64,000 nt of DNA from Myxococcota bacterium (GTDB taxonomy: Bacteria; Myxococcota_C; UBA6777), in contig JAKLKB010000009.1 of NCBI GenBank assembly GCA_023150835.1, forward strand, positions 17,976 to 81,975, read 5' to 3'. The number at the start of each line of letters is the position of its first letter. The first letter of the stretch is position 1. Of this stretch, positions 35,330 to 42,597 are shown in pieces. A model generated the notes under the pieces. That model made no database searches, was not told where the DNA came from, and saw only the letters and a program-made list of their open reading frames with translations. The position numbers and the translations under genes were made by a program.

Positions 35330-36055
35330 AATTGGGTTGTCAAGGATGTATTGCCGAATGCGAGCGAGAGATTTCTCGTCGCGGATGATGTGTTCGTAAT
35401 AATTGCGTTGCCAGACCCGACCGAAGAATGGCTGCCAACCCGATTGTTTCACCCCATCGGCGTATCGTTTCGTGGTCAGGGTTTTGAACCGATGAATGAC
35501 ATCCGACAACGATAACGTAGGGGCAGGCCCCTGTGCCTGCCCGATTTGTGCCTGCCCGATATGCCCCGATATTGTAGGGGCAGGCCCCTGTGCCTGCCCG
35601 ATTTGTGCCTGCCCGATTTGCCCCTGTGCCTGCCCGATTTGTGCCTGCCCGATTTGTGCCTGCCCGATTTGTGCCTGCCCGATCTGTGCCTGCCCGATCT
35701 GTGCCTGCCCGATTTGTGCCTGCCCGATTTGTGCCTGTGCCTGCCCGATTTGTGCCTGCCCGATGTGCCCCTGTACCTGCCCGACGAGGACGACGATCCC
35801 ATGTATATGATTTGGCATGATTACGAATTCGTCGACGTCCACACCGGGATAAAACATAGGGATTTCGTCCCATACTGTTTGGATCATCCGCCCTGCATCG
35901 TTGAGCCGCATCTCCCCCTCTACCATATCGCCGAACAGGCAGGCGAGGTCATGGGTGCAGAGAGTCACGAAATACGCCCCAGCACGGGAATAATCGTAAC
36001 CTTTCAGACGAATGGATCGGCGGTGGTGTTTTTCTGGATCGTATTTCAATCGCAA
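35291..36055 (-). CDS. REP-associated tyrosine transposase (RAYT, IS200/Y1 family) with in-frame REP repeats
   Basis: 254 residues. The start is one of two TTG codons (36055 or 36049) giving (LR)LKYDPEKHHRRSIRLKGYDYSRAGAYFVTLCT, a standard RAYT N-terminus. It has the HUH motif of single-strand transposases (IMPNHIHGIVV, ~residue 83) and the catalytic tyrosine helix NYYEHIIRDEKSLARIRQYILDNP. RAYTs process REP hairpins. Between the HUH motif and the conserved DVIHRFKTLTTKRYADGVKQSGWQPFFGRVWQRNYYEH block lie ~90 residues of repeated IGQAQ, encoded by a 15-bp tandem repeat plus two full REP cores with GTAG feet. This is far longer than the loop usual in the family, but the frame is intact, so the protein may still be active. 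The region downstream carries REP arrays. Confidence 0.88.
   Translation of the reverse strand: MRLKYDPEKHHRRSIRLKGYDYSRAGAYFVTLCTHDLACLFGDMVEGEMRLNDAGRMIQTVWDEIPMFYPGVDVDEFVIMPNHIHGIVVLVGQVQGHIGQAQIGQAQAQIGQAQIGQAQIGQAQIGQAQIGQAQIGQAQIGQAQGQIGQAQIGQAQGPAPTISGHIGQAQIGQAQGPAPTLSLSDVIHRFKTLTTKRYADGVKQSGWQPFFGRVWQRNYYEHIIRDEKSLARIRQYILDNPIGWAFDRNRELGG
35517..35790. repeat. REP cores and 15-bp amplification inside the RAYT gene
   Basis: Two copies of GTAGGGGCAGGCCCCTGTGC (35517 and 35574), each forming the GGGCAGGC/GCCTGCCC hairpin, followed by more than ten CCTGCCCGATTTGTG-type 15-bp units up to ~35790. Fifteen is divisible by three, so the repeat is translated as IGQAQ on the minus strand and leaves other frames open as well. 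Confidence 0.88.
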
Positions 36056-36065
36056 CTCGTCGTCT

Positions 36066-36518
36066 TCAAGAAGACGCTTTCTTTTTACGCAGCGTCTGCA
36101 CAGCTTTTTTTCGAGGCTGTGCTGTAAAGTCCAGCAGCGCGCTGATGAGTTCTGAAACGGGTTCGTTTTCTTCTGCCGCCAACTTGGCCTTCGCTGCGCG
36201 AAGTAGCTTATCCGCCCCCTTTTTCACCTCAGACATTCGCGCCTGCCGGCTCTCTTGCACTTGTTCCAACTTTTCCGCCAACCACTCTTCCGCCTCTTTG
36301 AATCCTTCGGCCTCTTCCACCAGCGCCAGCAGCTTGGCTGCGTCGATCCCTGAAACGGACAAAATCGACGGATCATCCCGCAAACGCTCGAACATGGGTC
36401 GCACAACCGCTGCATACCCCTCCCGAACTTTCGCAAAATCTTTCTTCTCTTCTGCGCTGTAATTCCGAATCCCCATATCCTTCAGATCGATCATCGTCTT
36501 GGTCTTCTTTAGTGACAC
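36066..36518 (-). CDS. Small coiled-coil protein, unknown function
   Basis: 150 residues from a GTG at 36518. This start is chosen because a near-perfect AAGGAGG lies eight bases upstream; the open frame itself reaches 36620. The sequence is highly charged and helical (YSAEEKKDFAKVREGYAAVVRPMFERL; EAEEWLAEKLEQVQESRQARMSEVKKGADKLLRAAKAKLAAEE) and ends in a Lys/Arg-rich tail (PRKKAVQTLRKKKASS). It lies 10 bp upstream of the RAYT gene on the same strand, so the two could be co-transcribed. No family recognised. Confidence 0.7.
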   Translation of the reverse strand: MSLKKTKTMIDLKDMGIRNYSAEEKKDFAKVREGYAAVVRPMFERLRDDPSILSVSGIDAAKLLALVEEAEGFKEAEEWLAEKLEQVQESRQARMSEVKKGADKLLRAAKAKLAAEENEPVSELISALLDFTAQPRKKAVQTLRKKKASS

Positions 36519-36631
36519 CAAACAGCCCTCCTTATGCAACGTGATTTCATCCACCACGGCCACCAAAGCACAAACGAACCCCGCGATCAAGCATCGATCA
36601 AAATAACCACTCTCCCCCAAAGCAATATTTG

Positions 36632-36866
36632 ATCTCTACGAAGCTCTTTTTCTTTCTGTAGAGAGCAAAATCATCTCTACGAAGCTCTTTTTCTTTCTAC
36701 AGAAAGCAAAACCATCTCTACGAAGCTCTTTTTCTTTCTACAGAAAGCAAAACCATCTCTACGAAGCTCTTTTTCTTTCTGTAGAGAGCAAAATCATCTC
36801 TACGAAGCTCTTTTCCTTTCTGTAGAGAGCAAAACCATCTCTGCGGAGCTCTTTTTCTTTCTACAG
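36632..36866. repeat. Six-copy 41-bp tandem repeat reaching the stop codon of the GGDEF gene
   Basis: Units start ATCTCTACGAAGCTCTTTTT at 36632, 36673, 36714, 36755, 36796 and 36837, exactly 41 bp apart. Three units contain the inverted pair GTAGAGA/TCTCTAC around a 9-10 base loop. The last, partial unit includes the minus-strand stop codon (36861-36863) of the diguanylate cyclase gene. Confidence 0.9.
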
Positions 36867-38258
36867 CTCTTTCGACAAAGAGGGATTGGATGGGGTGAAC
36901 ACGAAGCGATCTCGGCCTTGTTGTTTGGCTTGATAGAGGGCGATATCGGCTTCTTTGAGGAGCGCCTGAAGATCGAGCGTTACGCTTTCGGGTGGGCTGA
37001 TGGCTTCTGCAACGCCGATGCTACAGGTGACAGCGAGCGGGCCAGATTGTGTTTGAAAGGGAGAGATGGCGATGCTTTTTCGCAAGCGCTCTGCAACGAT
37101 CTGTGCCTGTTGTGCGGTGACACCGATCAGCAGAAGGACGAATTCTTCTCCGCCATAGCGCCCGAGGATATCCGAGTCGCGGATTGCGCGTCGGAACCTT
37201 TTTGAGGCTTCTCGGAGCACTTCATCGCCGACGGGGTGGCCGTGTGTATCGTTGATCTTCTTAAAGTGATCGAGGTCCAGCATCATGGCATAAAACGGGC
37301 GCTCGTAAGGAAGAGGCTTGTGACATTGCTCGCGTGCTTTGGCGAAGAATTGGCGGCGATTGTAGAGTCCTGTCAACTCATCGACGAGCGCAAGCCGTTT
37401 GAAGGCGTGAAAGCGCTCTGCTCCGTTCAAAACATCGGCGGCCTCGTGCGCAACAGAAAGTCCCCATTCCAAGCGGCTATTGTCATAAGCGGATGCGTTC
37501 GGAAAATACAGTAAAAAAAGCGCCATACATCGGTTTTGTTGAAGGATCGGCAAGGCATACAAACAACTCGTTTTCTGGGATGCTTTGGCATCCTCGATCT
37601 CTTGAAAGCCGTCTGGCTTTTGAAACACCATCCCACCCGAACAAAGCGAACCTGCCCGCAATAAAAAAAGCTCCTCTTCTTGGGAGATATCTGCGCTGAG
37701 CAACATCAGTTCTGTATCGCTTTCGTATCCGACGCTGTAGGTCAACCCTTCCTCTGGATCGAAAAAAAACGCATGGGAGGCGTTGCAACCAAGCGCCGCG
37801 TGCAATTCTTTCAAAAAAAACAAAAACACTTCCTCGGGTTCGAGCGAGCTTTGGGCATCATTCCACGCATGAAGCCGCTGCAAAAACAAGGAGTGCGCTT
37901 CTTTTCGTGCGAGCGACTCTGCCAGCCGTCCGAGCAGACGAAGAGCGCATTGGCTTGCCTCATGGATCTCAAACACCGTTTTGGCGGCTGTGTGGCTTGA
38001 TGTCGGCGCTGTTTTAGCGGCTGTGTGGCTTGATGTCGGCGCTGTTTTGGCGGCTTGGCTCGGCGAAAACGCTGTTGTTGGTTGAGTTTGTTGCGAATTT
38101 TGGGAGGCATCGCAAAGCGTGGCGCTGTGTTGAGCGATCTCTTCGAGGTAGTCGCGTAATTGGGCGCAAAGCAAAGAGCCTTCGCCGATCGTTTCGGAGA
38201 GGTGGGGGAGTGCGGAAAAGAAGCGGGGGTCAAAGAGCCGATTGTGTTCACCTTGCAT
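36861..38258 (-). CDS. GGDEF-domain diguanylate cyclase with GAF-like sensor region
   Basis: 465 residues from the ATG at 38258 (GGAG upstream). The N-terminal ~100 residues include a direct repeat, AAKTAPTSSHT x2. Residues ~120-290 look like a GAF sensor (LFFLKELHAALGCNASHAFFFDPEEGLTYSVGYES ... CLYALPILQQNRCMALFLLYF). The C-terminus is a complete GGDEF domain: LALVDELTGLYNRRQFF, MMLDLDHFKKINDTHGHPVGDEVL, active site GGEEF, and an allosteric I-site RxxD (RDSD) five residues before it. It should make cyclic di-GMP with product inhibition. It overlaps the upstream histidine kinase by 11 bp, so it is the third gene of a FIST-kinase-cyclase operon. Confidence 0.92.
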   Translation of the reverse strand: MQGEHNRLFDPRFFSALPHLSETIGEGSLLCAQLRDYLEEIAQHSATLCDASQNSQQTQPTTAFSPSQAAKTAPTSSHTAAKTAPTSSHTAAKTVFEIHEASQCALRLLGRLAESLARKEAHSLFLQRLHAWNDAQSSLEPEEVFLFFLKELHAALGCNASHAFFFDPEEGLTYSVGYESDTELMLLSADISQEEELFLLRAGSLCSGGMVFQKPDGFQEIEDAKASQKTSCLYALPILQQNRCMALFLLYFPNASAYDNSRLEWGLSVAHEAADVLNGAERFHAFKRLALVDELTGLYNRRQFFAKAREQCHKPLPYERPFYAMMLDLDHFKKINDTHGHPVGDEVLREASKRFRRAIRDSDILGRYGGEEFVLLLIGVTAQQAQIVAERLRKSIAISPFQTQSGPLAVTCSIGVAEAISPPESVTLDLQALLKEADIALYQAKQQGRDRFVFTPSNPSLSKEL

Positions 38259-39936
38259 GGTGGTGGACTCCTTCGACCGTTTCAGCAACGGGGTGCTTGT
38301 TGGCAAAGCGGGGACAATCGATCACGATGCGCGTCCCTTGGGCTGGTGTACTTTGGATGGAGATCTGCCCGCCTTGGTGCAACACAGCTTTTTGGACGGC
38401 AGACATCCCGATCCCACGCCCAGAGATCTCTGTGGCTTCTTCGGCGGATGAAAGCCCATCTTCAAAGATCAAGGCCAGTTTTTGTTCATTGGACATTTTT
38501 GCAAGCTGCTCTTCGCGGAGGATCCCTTGAGCCAAAGCCCGCCGGCAAAGCCGCTCGATGGGGATACCGCCTCCGTCATCTTCGACCACCACGCGGTAGC
38601 GCTCGCCTGCATAAGACAAAGACAACAGCACTCGGCCTTGCTGCGACTTCGTCCCTCTGCTTTCGGGAAACTCGATTCCGTGATCCACAGCATTTCGTAG
38701 TAAGTGCGGCAACACAAGAAATAGCGGTTGAACGGTTTCAGCATCCACCAAGAGTTCTTCGCCTTCGAGTACAAATTCGATGCGTTTGCCGAGCCTGAGA
38801 GAGAGTTTTTCAACGAACGATTGGAGGGGACCGAGTAATTCACGCGCTGGGCGTTGGACCCATTCTTCTGCGAGGTGTTTGAGGGCCTGAATGCGTGTGC
38901 CTGAGGAACGTCGGTCATCGTAAAGCGTCATCCGCATCGCTTGCATCTGTTGTTTTGAGATTTCAAACGGAGGGTCGAACTCATCGTAGTGAAGCCCGAT
39001 CACACAAGCATTCTCCTCGATAAACTCGCGCAACGACGACTCCACTCGCAAGATCTCTTGGTTTGTGATCTCTTTGGCTTCTTCGGCTGTATGCACACAA
39101 GCCACGACCTCTGCGATCCCATAAGATGCGGCGTTTCCTTTGATCGTGTGGAGCGCCCTGCGCCGAAAGGCTTGTGTTGTCGTCGGCGACAACATCTGCG
39201 CGATCTGCTCCTTTGCGTCGGTTAAAAATTGCTCGAAGGCGTATTTTTGCCGAAGGATCGTCAACAGGGCTTGGTTACGCAGATGCCCGCGCTGGGCTTC
39301 TTCGAGTGCTGTAATATCGCTGATGGTCATCAACACGCCGTCGACTTCACCTGACACAGCGCGCAATACACGTCCTTCAATGCGCAGTATCCGCCCTCTG
39401 ACTTCAAAGCGGGAGGGCAGTTGTGCCAAAGACACTTCTTCGGGGAGGATATCTTCGAACACTTGATCCATCCCGAGTAAAAAATCCGAAAACGACACGC
39501 TGTCCTCGATGCCAAGCAAAGCCCCCAAAGACTCACCCGCAGCCACGCAGCGCCCAAACAGTTCTGCACAAGACCGCGTGAAACCTTCCTTGAGACGGAG
39601 TTCTTGATCGCAGATCAAAAACCCAAACGTCACATGATCGAGGATGGCTTGGAGGGCTTGGGTGCGACGGAGAACCTCGCATTCGAGTTGCTCGTTGTAG
39701 CGTTGCAGCTCTGCCGAACGAATTTCCATCCATACGCGCCGTTGCAGGCTCTGTTCTTCGCGCTTTCTTGCGCGATCGAGTTGACGATACAGCACGCTCT
39801 CGGAGCCTTTGTTGTACATCGACTTGACTTTTTTCTTGAGCACGTCGACGGTTTTTTCGGCAGCCATCGCACGCCGCTTCCAATCGGTACTTTGTTCGGG
39901 CAGCGCCGTATGTTGTGGGTTGGTGCTCATGGACAT
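38248..39936 (-). CDS. CheA-like histidine kinase (coiled coil - PAS - Hpt - HATPase)
   Basis: 562 residues, no membrane segment. Residues ~20-100 form a charged coiled coil (AAEKTVDVLKKKVKSMYNK ... QRYNEQLECEVLRRTQALQAIL). A PAS-like domain spans ~98-210 (VTFGFLICDQELRLKEGFT ... VDGVLMTISDITALEEAQ). An Hpt domain contains the phospho-accepting His263 in LHTIKGNAASYG. A CheA-type HATPase follows, with LLRNAVDHGIEFPESR and VVEDDGGGIPIERL, and GRGIGMSAVQKAV. The CheW-like domain that ends true CheA is absent, so it probably does not join a chemoreceptor array. Overlaps both neighbours (10 bp with the FIST gene, 11 bp with the cyclase gene). CheY and CheX are encoded ~1.5-2.5 kb upstream. Confidence 0.9.
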   Translation of the reverse strand: MSMSTNPQHTALPEQSTDWKRRAMAAEKTVDVLKKKVKSMYNKGSESVLYRQLDRARKREEQSLQRRVWMEIRSAELQRYNEQLECEVLRRTQALQAILDHVTFGFLICDQELRLKEGFTRSCAELFGRCVAAGESLGALLGIEDSVSFSDFLLGMDQVFEDILPEEVSLAQLPSRFEVRGRILRIEGRVLRAVSGEVDGVLMTISDITALEEAQRGHLRNQALLTILRQKYAFEQFLTDAKEQIAQMLSPTTTQAFRRRALHTIKGNAASYGIAEVVACVHTAEEAKEITNQEILRVESSLREFIEENACVIGLHYDEFDPPFEISKQQMQAMRMTLYDDRRSSGTRIQALKHLAEEWVQRPARELLGPLQSFVEKLSLRLGKRIEFVLEGEELLVDAETVQPLFLVLPHLLRNAVDHGIEFPESRGTKSQQGRVLLSLSYAGERYRVVVEDDGGGIPIERLCRRALAQGILREEQLAKMSNEQKLALIFEDGLSSAEEATEISGRGIGMSAVQKAVLHQGGQISIQSTPAQGTRIVIDCPRFANKHPVAETVEGVHHHAR

Positions 39937-41078
39937 CCCTCCTGATGCGCTCCGCGAAAAGACACCGCAACAAGCGTCTGGTTGATGTGAAGACCGTTGA
40001 GTTGCTCACCGTATGTATCGAAGGCCACCATCGCCCGAGAGATACGGCGATATGTTTCGCCGAGACTTGATTCGATTCCCTTTTGCTTCGCTTCTAACGC
40101 ACGCAAAATGCAGTGAAATCCCAGCAAAAAATCGAAAGGTTCGGCATCTCTCATCGACGGCAAAAACGCCTCCCCTAGAGCAACGGGCATTTCTTTGTGT
40201 CCAGCGATATCCAAGACCATCCCCTCTTCGACAGCGCAGTAAAATTTGATGGCTCCATCTTCTGTGATCGCTTGGATGCTGCGCACGTACATCTCGCCGT
40301 CGCATTCAAAGAGGACAGGATGCAAAAAAGTGATCTCGTTTGTAACTTCTTGCGGAGACAGCCCTAATGCCGCTGCGTACGCTTCGATCGCAGGGTATCC
40401 GTCCATCTCGTACACCGTTCGCGTTTGTGGATTGGCTTGGGTGATCACCACAGAACGCGAAGTGGCTTTGAAATGTTGGTGTTTGAGAAACGCGACTTCC
40501 GCGCCGTTTTTTTCGCCAAATAGCACGACTGCAGCGTGTTTGTGTGCGTTTCCGTTGTGGTACACAAAGGTTTCGCGAAAAGCCAGATCATCGCCCGCCG
40601 AGCCGCCTGCGATCTCGATCCCTTCGAGCGCATCGGCCAACGATGCGATCACCTTTTCCTCTTGACCAGAAAGCCCGTCCACAAACAAGAGGCAAAAATA
40701 ATTTCTTGGATCGAAACTTTCTCGTTGGATCGAAAAGCCCTCAAAGAGATCCTCCACCCTCTTTTCCGCCACGTCTCGATCAAAAGCCTCCAGATCATCG
40801 ATCCGTGCGGTTTGCCATCGGATGCCCGACCCGACAAGGCCCGACAACACCAAAGATCCCTGAAAATGCTCGCCGTTGAGATGTTCTCCTGCGGTAGAGC
40901 AACCCACCATCGGAGTGTGCGGAAACCGATTGGACAAGCATCGAGCAACCCGCACAGGATCTTGTTGGGTGGAACTGAACACAAAAAGGATCTCTGGCGC
41001 TTCGGACCAGCCTTGAGTGGCTTCAATAACCGCCTTTTCTGCATCCGTATCGAATGAAACACCTTGCAAAACGCGCAT
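39927..41078 (-). CDS. FIST-domain signal-transduction protein
   Basis: 383 residues covering both FIST_N (ILFVFSSTQQDPVRVARCLSNRFPHTPMVGCSTAGEHLNGEHFQGSLVLSGL, and IAGGSAGDDLAF) and FIST_C (VYEMDGYPAIEAYAAALGLSPQEV ... GAEVAFLKHQHF). FIST proteins are cytoplasmic sensory domains, proposed to bind small ligands such as amino acids. It lies first in a translationally overlapping operon with a CheA-like kinase and a GGDEF cyclase, so it is probably the input module. No output domain of its own. The ATG at 41078 follows the repeat-rich region with a GGGAG upstream. Confidence 0.92.
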   Translation of the reverse strand: MRVLQGVSFDTDAEKAVIEATQGWSEAPEILFVFSSTQQDPVRVARCLSNRFPHTPMVGCSTAGEHLNGEHFQGSLVLSGLVGSGIRWQTARIDDLEAFDRDVAEKRVEDLFEGFSIQRESFDPRNYFCLLFVDGLSGQEEKVIASLADALEGIEIAGGSAGDDLAFRETFVYHNGNAHKHAAVVLFGEKNGAEVAFLKHQHFKATSRSVVITQANPQTRTVYEMDGYPAIEAYAAALGLSPQEVTNEITFLHPVLFECDGEMYVRSIQAITEDGAIKFYCAVEEGMVLDIAGHKEMPVALGEAFLPSMRDAEPFDFLLGFHCILRALEAKQKGIESSLGETYRRISRAMVAFDTYGEQLNGLHINQTLVAVSFRGAHQEGCP

Positions 41079-41134
41079 GACGCTCTCCCTCGACCAGCAG
41101 GCTGAATCTTTGAAAACTCTCTAGAATGGGACTT

Positions 41135-41245
41135 GTACGATATCCGAGTGATGTGTAGAGGAGAGTATGTAGATGCCCTGTGATTGGGCAGACACAGGGG
41201 TCTGCCCCTACATCCTTACGATCACACAACGGGCAGATCTCGTAT
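41135..41245. mobile_element. MITE/BIME-like element, copy B
   Basis: 111 bp bounded by TACGATATCCG (41136) and CAGATCTCGTAT (ends 41245). The core runs from GTAG (41168) to CTAC (41212): GTAGATGCCC...GGGCA, then GACACAGGGGTCTGCCCCTAC-like hairpin arms. It is directly followed by a copy of a second dispersed repeat (41257-41391). Confidence 0.8.
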
Positions 41246-41256
41246 TACGCATTTGG

Positions 41257-41391
41257 ATGGTTTTGTGGGGTTTCACCCCACACCCCACGAGAGGGCCAAG
41301 CCCTCTTGACACCGTGTTGGGCGAAGAGAACACAGGTTTTTCAACACAACGGCTCTGCCGCTTGAAGCGTCGCGAACACGGCTTCTTTGCA
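41257..41391 (+). repeat. Dispersed repeat family 2 (GGGGTTTC/GCCCCACACCCCAC type), copy 1
   Basis: Contains the GTGGGGTTTCACCCCAC hairpin, CCCTCTTGACACCGTGTTGG and CTGCCGCTTGAAGCGTCGCG then AACACGG. The same blocks in the same order recur at 60186-60310 and, inverted, at 48739-48860 and 63636-63757. Confidence 0.7.
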
Positions 41392-41415
41392 AAACTGCGT
41401 GACGGCTGTCCTATT

Positions 41416-41940
41416 TCAAAAGAAAAGCATATCACCAGCCTCTTGTGACTCGTCTTGTGGGTCGGTTAATCGGGCAAGTTCAAGGTTTTCAGCGTACTGA
41501 TAATCTACCCACACATGCAATCCCCCAGACTCACCCCAAAAGGTGTATTTTTGGATCTTGCTTTCAGTGGAGTTGGGTACGCGAAGAGACACCCCGCGCA
41601 ATAAAACAGGAGAGGCGATCCACAAGGTTTGGCCGTACTTCATCAATTCGCCTTTGATTCGGCCCAACAACTGGTTCGAGATCTCGCCCAACCAATCAAA
41701 CAGCATCTCTTCTTGGGGGTCTTGATCTTGGGGGATGGGAAAGATTCGTCTCACAAAATCAATCTGCCCCAAAACTCCGAGCGTTCCGCGCAAATGTTTT
41801 CCAGAAAAACCGATGACAGCGGCTATCTCGCCTTCGTAGTCGGGTACGGGCAATTGATTTTTTCGGACATCCATCTCTGGAAAAAGCGAGGTACAGCACG
41901 TTTTGGTGATCTCATCGAGCAATGTCGCAGTAGTTTGCAT
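41416..41940 (-). CDS. CheX-like chemotaxis phosphatase-domain protein
   Basis: 174 residues from the ATG at 41940, chosen for GGGAGAAC upstream; the frame extends to 42087. The fold matches the CheC/CheX family: an N-terminal helix (TLLDEITKTCCTSLFPEMDV), a beta region (YEGEIAAVIGFSGKHLRGTLGVLGQIDFVRRIF), then LFDWLGEISNQLLGRIKGELMKYG, the helix that carries the E..N catalytic pair in CheX phosphatases (E and N visible in GEISNQLLGRIK). It probably dephosphorylates a CheY-like regulator such as the one encoded 143 bp upstream. Confidence 0.82.
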   Translation of the reverse strand: MQTTATLLDEITKTCCTSLFPEMDVRKNQLPVPDYEGEIAAVIGFSGKHLRGTLGVLGQIDFVRRIFPIPQDQDPQEEMLFDWLGEISNQLLGRIKGELMKYGQTLWIASPVLLRGVSLRVPNSTESKIQKYTFWGESGGLHVWVDYQYAENLELARLTDPQDESQEAGDMLFF

Positions 41941-42083
41941 ACGGTTCTCCCAAGTGTGGCAAAAGCCGCTTTGTGAGGCGTGAATGGATCCGTTGAGGGG
42001 GCGCTTTGCGGAACATGGATCGGCCCGTTTGTGGCGGAAGACGGCCATCCGAACGGAGCAAGATGCGATCGGATGGCAAAGCG

Positions 42084-42446
42084 TCACAGAGCCAGTTTGT
42101 GGACAGCTTTGACAAGCAGATCGGGCTGAAAGGGTTTGACGATCCAGCCCTTTGCACCGACCTCTTTGGCTTTTCGGATCAGGCTTGGTTGCCCTTCTGT
42201 GGTGAGCATCAAGATCGGGACACGGATCCCCGCATGATAGGCGCGCTGGACCATCTCGATCCCGTCCATACGCGGCATATTGACGTCACAGATCGCCATC
42301 GAAAGATCCGAAGTATGAAGCAGATGTTCGAGCCCTTCTTCGCCGTCAACGGCTTCAACGATCTCGAAACCTGCGGGAATAAGAGCTTGGCGCAATTGCT
42401 GCCGAACTGTCGCGGAATCATCCACCAACAACACTCGTTTGCTCAT
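42084..42446 (-). CDS. CheY-like response regulator
   Basis: 120 residues, a stand-alone receiver. Key residues: acidic pair Asp9-Asp10 (LLVDDSATVR), phospho-acceptor Asp54 (MAICDVNMPRMDG), Thr83 (LMLTTEG) and Lys104 (WIVKPF). The ATG at 42446 is preceded by GAGG. With the neighbouring CheX and the CheA-like kinase, it completes a soluble phosphorelay. Full switch-residue conservation suggests it is functional. Output unknown, since it has no effector domain. Confidence 0.93.
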   Translation of the reverse strand: MSKRVLLVDDSATVRQQLRQALIPAGFEIVEAVDGEEGLEHLLHTSDLSMAICDVNMPRMDGIEMVQRAYHAGIRVPILMLTTEGQPSLIRKAKEVGAKGWIVKPFQPDLLVKAVHKLAL

Positions 42447-42597
42447 CAGTGTGCCTCGCTCTAGCGTCGATGGATCGGTGCTTTTACAAAAGCATGGATG
42501 CCACCAACGAAGGTGTTGTGCTTGTTGCAAACAATGGAGTCTTTTGTCTCTGTTGTTGAGAGTGACGGGCCGCACAAAAAAACCTGAAGAGCAAAGT

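Noticed and set aside
35496..36127. Several long plus- and minus-strand open frames (CLPDL- and SGRHK-type repeats) overlapping the RAYT gene
   Set aside because: They exist only because the 15-bp repeat leaves all frames open; no ribosome site, no family match, and the RAYT frame explains the region.
36632..36866. Possible CRISPR array (regular 41-bp period)
   Set aside because: The whole 41-bp unit repeats; there are no variable spacers and no cas genes.
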